Below are positions 18,783 to 29,634 of a stretch of 35,756 bases of DNA, one piece after another. Numbering within the stretch: position 1 is the stretch's first letter; each line of letters begins with the position of its first letter. The position numbers and the translations under genes are program-made. This DNA comes from Psilocybe azurescens. Its lineage: Eukaryota; Basidiomycota; Agaricomycetes; Agaricales; Agrocybaceae. The notes below the pieces were generated by a model. That model was not told the origin of the DNA. It was given only the letters and a program-made list of their open reading frames with translations, and searched no databases. The DNA is taken from positions 1-35,756 of the forward strand of contig JAJIRX010001008.1 in NCBI GenBank assembly GCA_023853785.1. The letters run 5' to 3'.

Positions 18783-19115
18783 AAGGGGAGGGGGTGGCGC
18801 AGCTCATCCCTCCAACATGAAAAGACAATTATTGTACGGTGAGAAGGTGAATCAAGGGGGGGATGAGCAAGCTCATTCCCCATAAAACACTATAAGTGAC
18901 TGCTATTATTAATTTTTAATGAGACATGAAGTGCCAATAAGAAGGGGGATGAGCGAAGCTCATTCCCCCAAATATATGATTGTGATTGGTATTATTTATT
19001 TATCAATGAGGAGGCGCCGACAAGCGGGGTCTGGGCTTAGCTATCAGCTATTGACCCTGCCGTGAAGCACAGGGGGTGAGCGAAGCGAATCCCCGACGCG
19101 TAGCGGCGGGTCATA
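18783..19115. repeat. Cluster of GC-rich hairpin repeats
   Basis: Four short GC-rich units occur in AT-rich DNA, at about 18785-18815, 18854-18882, 18942-18970 and 19024-19112. The clearest reads GGGGGATGAGC, GAA, GCTCATTCCCCC: a near-perfect hairpin with a three-base loop. The last is compound: GACCCTGCCG pairs with CGGCGGGTC around an inner GGGG...CCCC stem, with GAGCGAAGCGAATCCCC inside. AT-rich spacers resemble each other too (TATTATTAATTTTTAATGAG, TATTATTTATTTATCAATGA), so this is a degenerate tandem array with a period of about 90 bp. Confidence 0.7.
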
Positions 19116-19187
19116 AAGCTCGTATAACATAGAAGACAATGATTTTCAAACAATGTCCCATTCAAACACTGGACACGTGATAGTAGA

Positions 19188-20301
19188 TTACCAAACACCC
19201 ATCAGCGACGCATCACCGCCATCGCGATTTATTTTCGATGTCGACTGTTCTAGTTCTCTAGCCCATGAATCAAAGGTTGTCCCGTTTGTCTTGTTTCCCT
19301 GCAATTCTATAAAGTATACACTGCTGAAAGGTGTTGCGTCTAAGGCAGGACGTCGGTCTATACGGGTCGTGAAAACATCTAGTAGCTTTAGATATTCCAC
19401 AATCCCTCGGGTTCTGTTCGATTCTGGTTCAGCCGCTTGAGGAATTGGAATAGAAATGCGGATAAGGCCTTTCAAATGATAGTTTGATTTGGTGATGGAG
19501 GCAATTCCGCGCTTTGAGAGTAAGCGACAATGAAAAAGCGGGTGAAATTCGCTGTTGTCGAAAGCTCGAACGATTAATCATGGATATTCAGGTAGTAAAG
19601 TCACTCACAGCGTTCGTTTTGGATACCCGTGAAAAGAATTTCAAGTCCTTCAAATAGGGTGGTACAAATACTGGAACAAATGGCTGCACAGTCAGGCGCA
19701 TTGTCTAGTAATGCCTTAGCAGCTGCAGCCGTCGACGGCATTTTGATAGTGTCTGCTGTTGGCAAATTTTGCACAATGAAATCGCGACATTGACCTAAAG
19801 CCTGTAGAGGAAGCATGCCTAATGCGCTCAGGAACGCAAAAGGTATCTCACGTACCTGTTCATGGCTCATAATCCTTCGTATCTGACCAAGTTTCACGCC
19901 TTGTTTCACCACTAAGCAGTGCTCGATCTTAAGAGTTATTTCACCTCGAATATAATTTCGCTTTGAGGTTCTCAAAAGGTCGTATGTTTCAATGACGGGT
20001 CCGAATATAGAGTTTTCTTGGGGAATAACCCCTAGTGGAATTTGTGGATCAAGACTGTTGAAGACGCCTTCGATTTCATTCCAAGATCAACTCCGGTACC
20101 TGTATCTGGATCGAGACTATCTCACCAGCAATCGTGTCCCGTTCTTCATATAAGACTTTATCACAAAATACTTTGAAAGCGGCCTTGTGAACAATTCAAT
20201 GCATGTATCCGTAAAGTTGTCGACAAACGGCTTACCTCGTGTGTGTATGTGCCCAGTGGGCCTAAAACAGCAACTTTCAAATCAATATTGCTCAGAGTCA
20301 T
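19188..20301 (-). CDS. PHA2: Prephenate dehydratase
   Basis: Converts prephenate to phenylpyruvate in phenylalanine biosynthesis (cytosol). Exons (complement): 20236-20301, 20126-20183, 19856-20067, 19609-19801, 19188-19551. The start is MTLSNIDLKVAVLGPLGTYTHE, which holds the family's N-terminal glycine motif. Then come VFNSLDPQIPLGVIPQENSI, the HEQALGQC motif (joined across an intron 19802-19855), MPSTAAAAKAL and the catalytic-site NFTRF. The ACT-like regulatory domain begins LIRISIP and includes a short TRIDRRP stretch; its usual GAL and ESRP motifs are modified. The exons sum to 893 nt; one missing base at the AAA run 19474-19476 would give 894 nt and 297 residues, a normal length. This break is more likely a sequence error than a pseudogene. 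Confidence 0.95.
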
Positions 20302-20573
20302 TGTGAGGGTGTAAAATTGAATGCGTGCTTGAAGAGTCCAGTTCAACTTTGCCACGCATTCGAGGGTGATGGTAAGAGACTCGGGGTATATATCAAATGA
20401 GGTTAGCTTCCGCCATTTTCGCGACTCGGACCTGCTGCAAATACAGTGCAACACCAATAGATGAAGTTAAACAGCGGAATACAATTGATGGTATTTAAAT
20501 AATACAGAGGACTAAAATCAAAGCCTGAGCCAAATAAAAATAGAAATCGCATCGTATAAGATAAACATCAAGT

Positions 20574-23500
20574 CTACGTCGGCGACAAGAAGGATCCAGG
20601 GTCATGAAGACTTTCATGTAGATTGATATTATTTTCCGGATGAGGGCAGGTTTCTTGGAACAAAGTATGAAGTAGATGAGGCTCTAGTGACCGAGGGAAG
20701 TTGCAATCTTCTTGAGGCCTCGGAGTGGAACCGCAATGCTTGATTATCAAACTCTCCAGCATTTTCGCAAATCGGTGTGCCATAGGTATGCGTTCTCCAA
20801 CTTTAGAGATAGCCGAGCTGGAAAAACTTTGAGTTTATACATCAAAATACAATGGGAGTCAACGCACTGTATAAATTCGATTTCTGATCGCAAAGTGGAA
20901 ATCTGGTCGACGCTGTTGGCATCCAGCGCCACTTGTAGAAATCTCACGAGTACTCGACCTCCAACGAACCAGCAAAACTACATTTGCAAATTTAATGAGA
21001 AAAGGACAACATAGTGAGTCATGAGATATGGCTTACAGTGCAAAAGGAATCGAGAAGGGTGATATCGAAACTCGTTGACCAAACGTTGTATATCAGATCC
21101 AATATAGCTCTGGCAGCTGTAAGGATTTTGAGAGCAGAGATGCATCCAGATTTGCGAACTTCGGCGTGTGGGTCATGAAGAACAACGGTCAATCTAGATT
21201 CGAGTAACTGTAAGCGGCCATTCCTTGGTTCAATTACTGATAACTTACACGTGCGGCATTAAACATGCTGTATATAGATGATTGTCCACAACATTGTCGC
21301 TTATGGGATTTCGAAGGTGACTAGGAAAAGATGCGCGGAAGGAAGAAACAATGTGATCGAGTTCAATGAAGGCGGCTGATCCTCGAGGGTCGACGGGTTC
21401 ATCAGTGGTCGTAGGATCTTCGCTGTACACTGTGGCAACTGACGGATCGCCTGAAAAGTGCTTTGATCTGAATCTGAGATTGAATGCCTTCACCAAAGCT
21501 GATTGCGGGTAATTAAATTACATGTGGATAGAATATGGCAAAGAATTTCTCACATATCAATATCGTTCCCTTGATGTATAGAATGAATGAATCTGTTTGA
21601 TTGTCTGGGTGTGTCAGAAGAACGTCTCGAGACTGTGCCCACTGCCGGTCGATAGGCTGCACGAGGGTCTGTAAAGGTGCCGCCATCTTAGCACAAAGTT
21701 GCCAATATGGTTAAGATAACGTACCCCTTGCAAAAATTGGTCGCCTCTGACAGGAAGAAGTTGGGAAACATCTTGATTATCAAGGCTCAAAGCCCAACCA
21801 TTTCCAAGGCCGTGCTGGCGCTCTGCGGCGTAAGCCAACCAAAATGTATTTCTCCTCGTTTCGTCTTCAACAACTGTGCGAGCAGGTGGTAAAATCGATG
21901 GAGGCCTTTCGGATTTCCCTATTGAATGGAAAGGAGGGCACATATTCAGCCCAAGAGGTACGGCTAAGCGCATTGAATGGCCCGAAGCCACAAAGATCTA
22001 AGCAGTATGATATAAATATATTACCAAGAGCCGACTAAGTGATATGAAAACATACGTCCACCCATCTACGAAATGATGTTGTCAGGAACTGCAAGATTCT
22101 CAATATCACGATGACTTACCTTCCATGAGACCAATAAAACCAAGTTAAAATGATATTGGCTAAATGACAGAATATTCAGCAACTGTGTTCTAAGGTGGAC
22201 AACTTTGCCAACCTTGCAGAACTTGGAAAAGGTCTTGTCCCAGAGTGTTTAGGCGTTCCGCGCTTTCCTTTGCCAGCCGAGCATGTTTTTCTGCAAACGA
22301 ATCAGGTCGCGGTTCCTTCAATCGTAACTTTTCCAGGAAAATTTCGTCTATGTTTAGGCTTCAATTTTGGAGAGTTCATGAAGTTACGAATGATCATACC
22401 GGGAGAAATTTCATCAAAATTCGGAAGTGGAGGAGACGTTACGGCAGCTGTATAGAGACTGCCAATGGCACATATTGCATGTAACACGGGAAGCGATGGA
22501 AATTTGGGATGATTGGGGGCAAAGAAATCGAATGCATGAAGGACGGTGCATGGAACATACGGCTCGCGTGAGGGTGAAAGACAAAGAATACATCAATCCT
22601 GAAAATGAAAATAAGATGAAATGGTGCAAATTTATGAGTTGGGAGACTTACAGATGTCTCAGTAATTCTGGGTCCGGAAGTGAGGGAGGCCAATTGGGCC
22701 ACATTACATCCGATCGATATGAGGTGCTATCAGTAGCATGAGAGAAAGAAGTCTGTGCTATCCTAGCATGCTGAGGGGGTGATTGAGAAAGATGACTAAT
22801 AGGCGATAGTTCGGGATCCAGGCTATGTGTGTGGTGAGGCTGAAGAACAGTACTTGAAGGGGAGCCTGAACAATTCGAGATCAACGACCAAAAGGGGAGA
22901 AACATCTTCATAAATCAAACCTGACAAAAGGGCATTTGTTTTGTCGTCGGGGAAGAACGTGGAATGAGTGTTGGACGGGGATTCTGATCCACTTTCTTTT
23001 GTCGCAAGAGCATCTCTAGCTCATCTGAGCTCTTTTATGAGATGCAAAGCAGTTGATGCAACGTTGCTACTTACTGATTCTGTTCTCTAACCTTTCATAT
23101 CTGTTCTTCGGACCTTCCGAGATCGTCGTGCTAACCTCCGCAACTAGGATATAAGTTAGAAAAACCTTCGCCAGTACTGGAAATGCCACCACACCATCGT
23201 CGAAAGTGCATTCCGGATTCGTTGGCATTGTTATTCCTGGTGGTGCATGTGATAGCGCGTGTGCATGCGAACGCACACAGGTTGAACATGGCCGTTTCGC
23301 ATCGCTATTATTCAGAAATGTAAGAGATCCATAGCCCTTGGAATGTCAAGGTATGTACCATTTCTGCAAGGTTCCGTTAGGGCAACATACATCAGAGAGT
23401 TGACGACGAACTCACCAATTTCCTGCGACGGCACTTGAATAGCAACATCAGGCAGCCGTGTGAGATAGTACGCAGTGGAATTGTATGCAATGACTTACCT

Positions 23501-23724
23501 GATGACAAGCCTGTTTAGACCGATACAGAGAAGTAATTCAGCGCCTTGGATGCAGTCGGTGGTACAGCACGACTTGCCTGGTTTCTCTTCAGCACATTAG
23601 GGTGCGGGCTCGTGACTAATGCAGTGGATGATGCCCGAGCCACATTGGTGGGCGGTTGAGCCACTCGCGGCATTCTGGAGCTGTAAGTTGGTCTGGGTAC
23701 GGGATCAACGCGTTGGATGCGCAC
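20574..23724 (-). CDS. Zn2Cys6 fungal transcription factor B
   Basis: Nuclear transcription factor related to factor A. The zinc cluster is spread over very small exons: KQACHQ before an intron 23434-23498, CRRRKL in exon 23416-23433 (18 nt), a 5-nt exon AAATG at 23359-23363, then CDAKRPCSTCVRSHAHALSH and PTNPECTFDD. The Cys5-Cys6 loop is long (22 residues). Downstream are FHPHASRMFHAPSFMHSISL (22439-22702), LLHAICAIGSLYTAAV (22302-22487), ILTWFYWSHGR (near 22110), MRLAVPLGLNMCPPFHS and TRRNTFWLAYAAERQHGLG (21614-21991), and FIELDHIVSSFRASFPSHLR (21245-21496). The last exon ends at 20574. The ATG at 23724 needs a one-base correction before KQACHQ; several middle exon borders are approximate. 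Confidence 0.85.
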
Positions 23725-24041
23725 AATTAGAGCTTCTTGCAGAGGTGACAGGCGTAAGGTGGGATCATTCTGTCAGCTTGACCTTTGCAACTCAAAGTGA
23801 GCGCCTGCGGTGAGAGAACACAACCGGAGGAAGCTCTTCACGTGCTCTTCCTGCTCCTAGCTCCATCATTCTCATATTTACCCTGGATGGATATAGGTAC
23901 ATGCCCAAGTAAATAAACACATAAATCAATCCATAGTGCAAGTAAGCTTAAAACCACAAACATAAGAAACTAGCAATGTAATAAAGAAAAATAACGAAAA
24001 ATAAATCAACGAAAGCAAAAATCAGAAACCCTTAAAAACTA
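23725..24041. other. Intergenic region
   Basis: This 317-bp stretch lies between the stop of the membrane protein gene and the start of transcription factor B. Its right part (23900-24041) is A-rich on the plus strand. It should hold the factor B promoter. Nothing specific was recognised. Confidence 0.45.
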
Positions 24042-27000
24042 TCATGATATAGAAAAATCCTGAGTATTGGTGAATGTGGTTGTGATATTGGCAAGACCGA
24101 TATTTGGTATGTTGTGAGTGATAGCAAGAGAGATGGCATTCCAGGTTTGAGTAATAGTAGTGTCGCTCAAAGACTTATCCCGGACGATAAGTGGAGACGT
24201 TGCGTTCTGTGTCCAAACAATAGAGCCGCCAACGGTATTAATAGTCCAGTTTCTCAGAGCAGATCCATCATCAGACCCCGAAAAACAAAGAGCCGGAGGG
24301 TTTGTGAAAGCTGCCACGGTTGAAGTGAGGTCAGAAGGAGGAACCTCGCCAAATATGGCAACTTCTAGCGCTGGAATTGATTGCAGTGATTGATAAAGGG
24401 AAGATGATATATCAGGCGGTGTAGGAGCCTTCGTCGCAGTATCGAGGACAAATTTGACGAGAGCATTGGCTACGGTGATATCCGTGATGGACGAAAGGTA
24501 TTGGAGAATAACATGGTCGGCTAAACTCATGGTACCATATTGACGCGGGTCCAGTTGAGCAGGCGTAAACGGAGCAGTTGCAGATGTACCAGTGAGCAGT
24601 GTGCTCAAAAGCTCTCCCTTGTAAACAATTACTCGGGGTAGCATCCCGAGTAAGTACCGCAGCCTCTCTGACAACTCCTGTTCTCGTATCCAGAAATGGT
24701 AGCCGGAGGCGAAGAACATCCAGTACGCCATATATAGGACGATCTGGATAGCATGCGGGATTGAATTGAGAGGTACTTGTGGCCGCTTGTAGGCCGAAAA
24801 CGTTGGTCTCGATAGAATTGATCTGCTGAAGTGCAGTACTGCTGAGCCCTGGGAAGCAGGATAGGGAGGTGGAAAAGGTGATGACGGTGATGAAGTATAA
24901 AGATTACGTATTGAAGTTGATGAGGCGTTGAAAGGCAACAAAATTGGTGCAATACTAAGAGCACTCTTGAATATTGGAAGATCAGATGGGCGTTGGAGAA
25001 GAACAGATGTCCAATACTTCTTTAACGCGGTTTGTTGCTGAAGGGCGGATGCTGCGTGATATTTTCAGGAATTAAGATAACAAATTAGCGAGCAGAAGGA
25101 ATACCTTGAGCGAAAGAATACATGCGGTCCAACGCAGACTGGGAATTCGAGTTTACTCTCGAGATCTGCGCATTAGACGGTTGACCCAATTTAGTAAACG
25201 ATCCAGAAGGTTGAGTAGCGGTCTGAGCAGCAAAATCGTAGCTATAACCGGACAGAGTCGTTGAAAATGCGCTACCAGCGTTGGTAATCGGGCCATCCTC
25301 GCTGGCGATATCATTCCACGGACGGGACTGCACATATTGTGTCATTTTCTGCGCGGAATCCATATCCTGAGTCTGTACAGCATTCCACATTAGTGCAGCT
25401 CGGACCCATTGTGTACGGTTCGGAAACTTCGCCTGGTCAAGACCACTTCCAACGTCGATTAAAAGGGCCTGAGAAGCGCAGTTGCTAGTCGCTGTACTGC
25501 CCTGCATCATCCAGATATTAGAGTAAACAGATGTTGTGTTGAAGTTGGTCTTGAATTGTTGATTGACGACAGGAATTAGATCCACAAGCGCTTGGGCAAG
25601 GCCATTGCACCCACTTGTAGCCGTGCACACACATGTCGCATCTACAACAACTTTTCAACCAGGATTCAGCATATGAAAGGGCATAAACATACCCAAAGTA
25701 CAACCAGCACCCACGGAGTCGCCTGAGCAACTAGGATGCGACTGTTTCTTTTTTCCTATCGAGACACCGACACCTGCACCGATCGCAGCCAGCACAACGA
25801 TTAGAAGAATGGAAAGTATTAGATACATCCGTTTCTTCTTGGTTGAGGCGAATCTTGGGGCATTAACGCGACGGCCATTATTTGTAGAAGACGGATTCGA
25901 ATGAAATATTTGTGCTTGAGCAGGACCCTTTTGAAGGCCAAGTTTCCTCGCCTCAGCTTCATACTGTTCATACGGCATTGAGGCAGGATCAGGAAGATTT
26001 TGGTATAAACTGTTATGGGAGCTGTCATATGGGCGATGACCATTATCTAACATTTCGTGAAGAACACCAGCACGGTTGACAAGGTCCGGAAGAGGAGCAG
26101 CCTCTTCTTGTTTTCTATGTGCATTTGCTTCCGCAACAGATATATTGGGAATCAGAGGGACAGGTGGTAGTGGTTTAACCCTTCTCCAAGGGAAAACATG
26201 CCGCAATGAAATCCCAGATATCTTTGAAATAAATGAAGGTGCCATGCTTTTGAACGAATGCACCGAGTCCCGAGCGGGAGGATCTTTAGGCGCATTATCT
26301 CTCAATAGTCGTCGCTGCGTCTCCCCGTGGCAGGCCAAGAGTTGTTTCTAGAGTAATCCGCTATTTGCTCGTCGCCGACTTCGTAAGTTGTGGATAATTT
26401 ATTCTGATATCCTTTCTCAATACTGCCAATACTATCGGAGGAGATTTGACTCGAGGCAGACTTGGTATATGGTGGGGCCGGACCAGTTGTTGACGCACTT
26501 CCAGGAACACCCCAACGACAGCGACTCTAGCAAGAGATGGATAACCTTGCATTGAATGGAGGGTCTCCGAGCCATCGGATTGTCGGTTTGATGACTTCGT
26601 TGACGCCTTAGACGGACGAGGAAACGAACTAGGCGGAGGTGATCGGCTATCCAGGAGTCTTTGATTCGGCAACACTTTGCCAGAAGTATAACGATTGCCA
26701 AAGCTATTGACGCTGTCTGACTGGCTCGTGACAGGAGGATATGTCATTTCTGAGATTCCACTAAAGGCGTCACTAGCATAGGAGGTTCGTTTGTTCTTCC
26801 TGAGTTCTTTATTCTCCTGCAATAGAGAAGTGATGAACGAAGTGGGTAACAGGCGATCTTCTGCAGCATCAAGACCGATGCTAGATGCGCCATCGTGCCA
26901 TTCCAATGCCGACGCATTAGAAGACGACGGCTGTGAAGAATGAGCCGGGGGGCGAGGTGGTTGACTGGGTGTGGAATTGAATGAAGGACTGGGGTCAGAT

Positions 27001-27275
27001 GAAGGAATGGAAGGTCCTCGCGGTGGGGGTGGAGGAGCTCTGCGCAAAGGAGATATTGGAGGAAGGGAAGCCGGGTTGAAGACCGTTCTGCTCGGTGAGG
27101 GTGAATCAAAGTTGGTACGCAAGGGAGTAGATGGAATAGAGGAAGGCGGTTCTGGGAACCTGGATAGGCCAAGACTGATAGTACTTTCAGCTATACCAGA
27201 GGCATTGGTATCGAGAGAGGCGCCCGAGACATGTCGAGGGCCTGGTGGGTATCGGTTCTTCCTGTTAATGGACAT
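24042..27275 (-). CDS. Large single-pass membrane protein, function unknown
   Basis: Exons (complement): 25693-27275, 25105-25641, 24042-25051; about 1,040 residues. The N-terminal ~490 residues are proline/serine-rich and presumably cytoplasmic (PLRRAPPPPPRGPSIPSS). A basic stop, STKKKR, precedes one transmembrane helix at 25754-25828 (MYLILSILLIVVLAAIGAGV), followed by KKK and a long second half. That half has a Cys-rich start (CSGDSVGAGCTL, then CVCTATSGC) and several N-glycosylation sequons (NFNTTS, NRTQ, NWTINT, NATS), so it is probably extracellular. Four frame changes (C4 26510-26513, AA 26304-26305, GGG 24851-24853, CCC 24616-24618) sit in short runs. Topology resembles a wall or surface sensor, but I recognise no domain. 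Confidence 0.75.
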
Positions 27276-28026
27276 GTTGGGAAACTATGATAGATGCTGT
27301 CGACTAGAGGAATTTGCTTGTTGGCAGGGACCGTCCAGGACGGGCAATCTACATACCCTGTCAGACCTTGAAGGCCAGCGCACCGACGAGAGTAACGGTC
27401 GGTAACAATGAGGCAACAGGACTCAGAGATGGCCAAGGTGGAAAGGAAGAAAAGAGAAAGGAAAGGGCTACAAGGCCTGTGGGAGAACTACTTGGTAGGA
27501 CCTGACAGTGAGAAATGAAATACAAATGAGTGAATCAAGGTTGTTGGACATTGAATATTGATGAGGCATCCATCACTGTTCCTGATGGCTCAGATGACTA
27601 CATTTCTCACACCTCACCGCAAACGAATTCCACGCGATACGTTCGCAAAACAGTGCAGTTGAAGTTGCAAAAAGAAGCCGTGACGAAATATCATAATAAA
27701 CATCGTCCTTCTACATGATAGTAGGTGTGAAGGTTAAGGCCGTCACAATGATGACTTTAGCCGTGACATCGTCTTTAGATACAAAAGGTATTCTTAGGAA
27801 ATAACATTTCGCTGTACTTTCTAATTCAATGATAAAGGAGGAATGACCAAGTAGACGTAGAGCAAATGAAATTTTGGTTTCCAGGTGAATGGAGTATGGA
27901 TCCAAAATTGAAGAAAACATGAGTACAAAGTCATAAAAGGCTGAACAGAAACATAAATGGCGTGATATGATAAAAGGAAGGAAATCCAAATTCGAAAGGG
28001 TAAAAGGAGGGACACCTGCGATAGGT
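27276..28026. other. Intergenic region
   Basis: This 751-bp stretch lies between the membrane protein start and the RAC1 stop, so it holds the promoter of the first and the 3' end of the second. Small frames (27711-28034 minus, 27530-27718 plus) carry no motif. A GGAAGGAAGAAAAGAGAAAG purine stretch near 27440-27465 is the only compositional feature seen. Confidence 0.45.
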
Positions 28027-29001
28027 TCAGGCAATGATGCATGACCTCTTGCTACCTTTCTTGACCTGGGGAGGAGGGTTTACTGGATAGAACATTAGAC
28101 CTTGTATCGCTTTAAATAGGGGGAATCACCACTCACAAACGGCTCGGATAGCCTCATCAAACACAGTCTTCAGTCCTTTCTGGGTGAGTGCCGAACATTC
28201 GAGATACTTCACAGCCTTGATATCTTTACACATCGCCACACCCTGAGAGTATTGTATAGGCGCCATGCGACTAAGTGTGAACGATGAATACTGTCGGCAT
28301 CCATTATTGCATGGCTGGTCACTTACCGGTCTCGCAGCTTCTCAATAGTAGCCGGATCTTCGCGCAAATCGAGTTTTGTGCCAACTAGGACAATGGAAGT
28401 CGAAGGTGCATGATGCGAGATTTCGGGATACCACTTAAAAGACAGTCGGTCAAGGCACAGCGTTAGATGACAGTTGGCACACCTTCGTCCTCACGTTCTC
28501 GTAGCTTGGAGGGCTTACGAGAGAGAAACAGATCAGAAAGACGTCGGTCTGGGGGTATGATAGAGGTCGGAGACGGTCGTAATCTTCTTGTCCAGCGGTA
28601 TCCCACAAACCGAGCGAGATCGTCTTGCCATCGACCATTACGTTCGCCGAGTAGTTGTCAAAAACTACACAAGAAGGGTGGAATTTCAGGGGGTCCTTCA
28701 AGGAAGGGGTCGAGTCGAGAAACTAACCAGTTGGTATATACTCTCCCTAAGGGCGAAGGTAGTTAGCACCAGCGAGATACCGCAGAATACGATAGAAACA
28801 CACGGGAAATGCGTTGGTTGTATAAGATATGAGAAGACATGTCTGAAGAGAATAAATTTGAACTGAGAAAGGTAAACCAAGCTCTCAGCGCCACTGTGCG
28901 TACCTTCCCAACTGCACCGTCTCCTACAACAACACCTGAGAAATTACTGATCAGCCATGCCCGAGCCATATGAAGAAGGTCAAACATTTGATGGCTTGCA
29001 T
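28027..29001 (-). CDS. RAC1: Rac-type small GTPase
   Basis: Rho-family GTPase of the plasma membrane that controls polarised growth through actin and NADPH oxidase in fungi. Exons (complement): 28986-29001, 28904-28935, 28804-28842, 28728-28746, 28483-28664, 28327-28433, 28137-28270, 28027-28082; 585 nt, 194 residues, frame intact. It starts [20 protein letters not shown] (P-loop). Switch I is [15 protein letters not shown] and switch [19 protein letters not shown]. Nucleotide specificity motifs are VGTKLDLRE and [10 protein letters not shown]. The polybasic tail KKGSKRSC precedes the CAAX box CIIA, which predicts geranylgeranylation. Rac rather than Cdc42 is favoured by the SANVMVDGK and TALNPPP-like (VLNPPPQ) signatures. 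Exons of 16 and 19 nt are unusually short. Confidence 0.97.
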
Positions 29002-29634
29002 GTTATCCTACGTGAACTCGTGAAGCTATGCTTTGGGGGATATAAGGTGAGGGTCGTAATGTGGAGAGAATGATACAAAAAGAGAAAATGAATCCAAGGA
29101 GAAGTAACTTGCTGGTGACAAGAAATGATGTTGGAACGGTTATGATCACTGTTTGGCGTGGGCATGTGGAATCATCACAGTCTGGGCATTCGCCACAACA
29201 GTTGTACACAGATAAGGGCCGATTGCACTAATGCCAAAAAAATAGGAGATTTTGGAACAGACTCGTCTTCAATTTGGAAACCCTATATGTTACATAGATA
29301 ACCAACAAGAAAACATAAATAACTGAGCAAGATAGCTACGGAAACCAGAAACAGTTCGAGTACATTTTGTAAAGTAGAGTCGACTTAAATTCCATGAAAA
29401 AGGTGTTGACACAACCTGATGCAAAACTTGTGGACAACAGGGAGGAAAGTATGAAAAAATATAGATGTACAAGAAGGAAATAAAAAGGATGAACAGAAAA
29501 CGCGAAACTCCGTAATATAAGAAAGTGGAAACGGATATCAAGAAAGGCGACGGGTAAAATGACATACAATATGTTGAAATGACATAGCAATATAAGATAG
29601 CGGTTGACGAAAGCGACGGGCGGCGCGAAAGCGC
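29002..29634. other. Intergenic region, RAC1 upstream
   Basis: This 633-bp stretch holds the RAC1 promoter side and the 3' end of the C2H2 gene. The T-rich minus-strand frames at 29290-29590 are low-complexity and not credible proteins. No repeats or RNA genes were seen. Confidence 0.45.

Noticed and set aside
29290..29590. Minus-strand membrane-like ORFs
   Set aside because: T-rich non-coding sequence gives Phe/Leu/Ser-rich translation; no family features.
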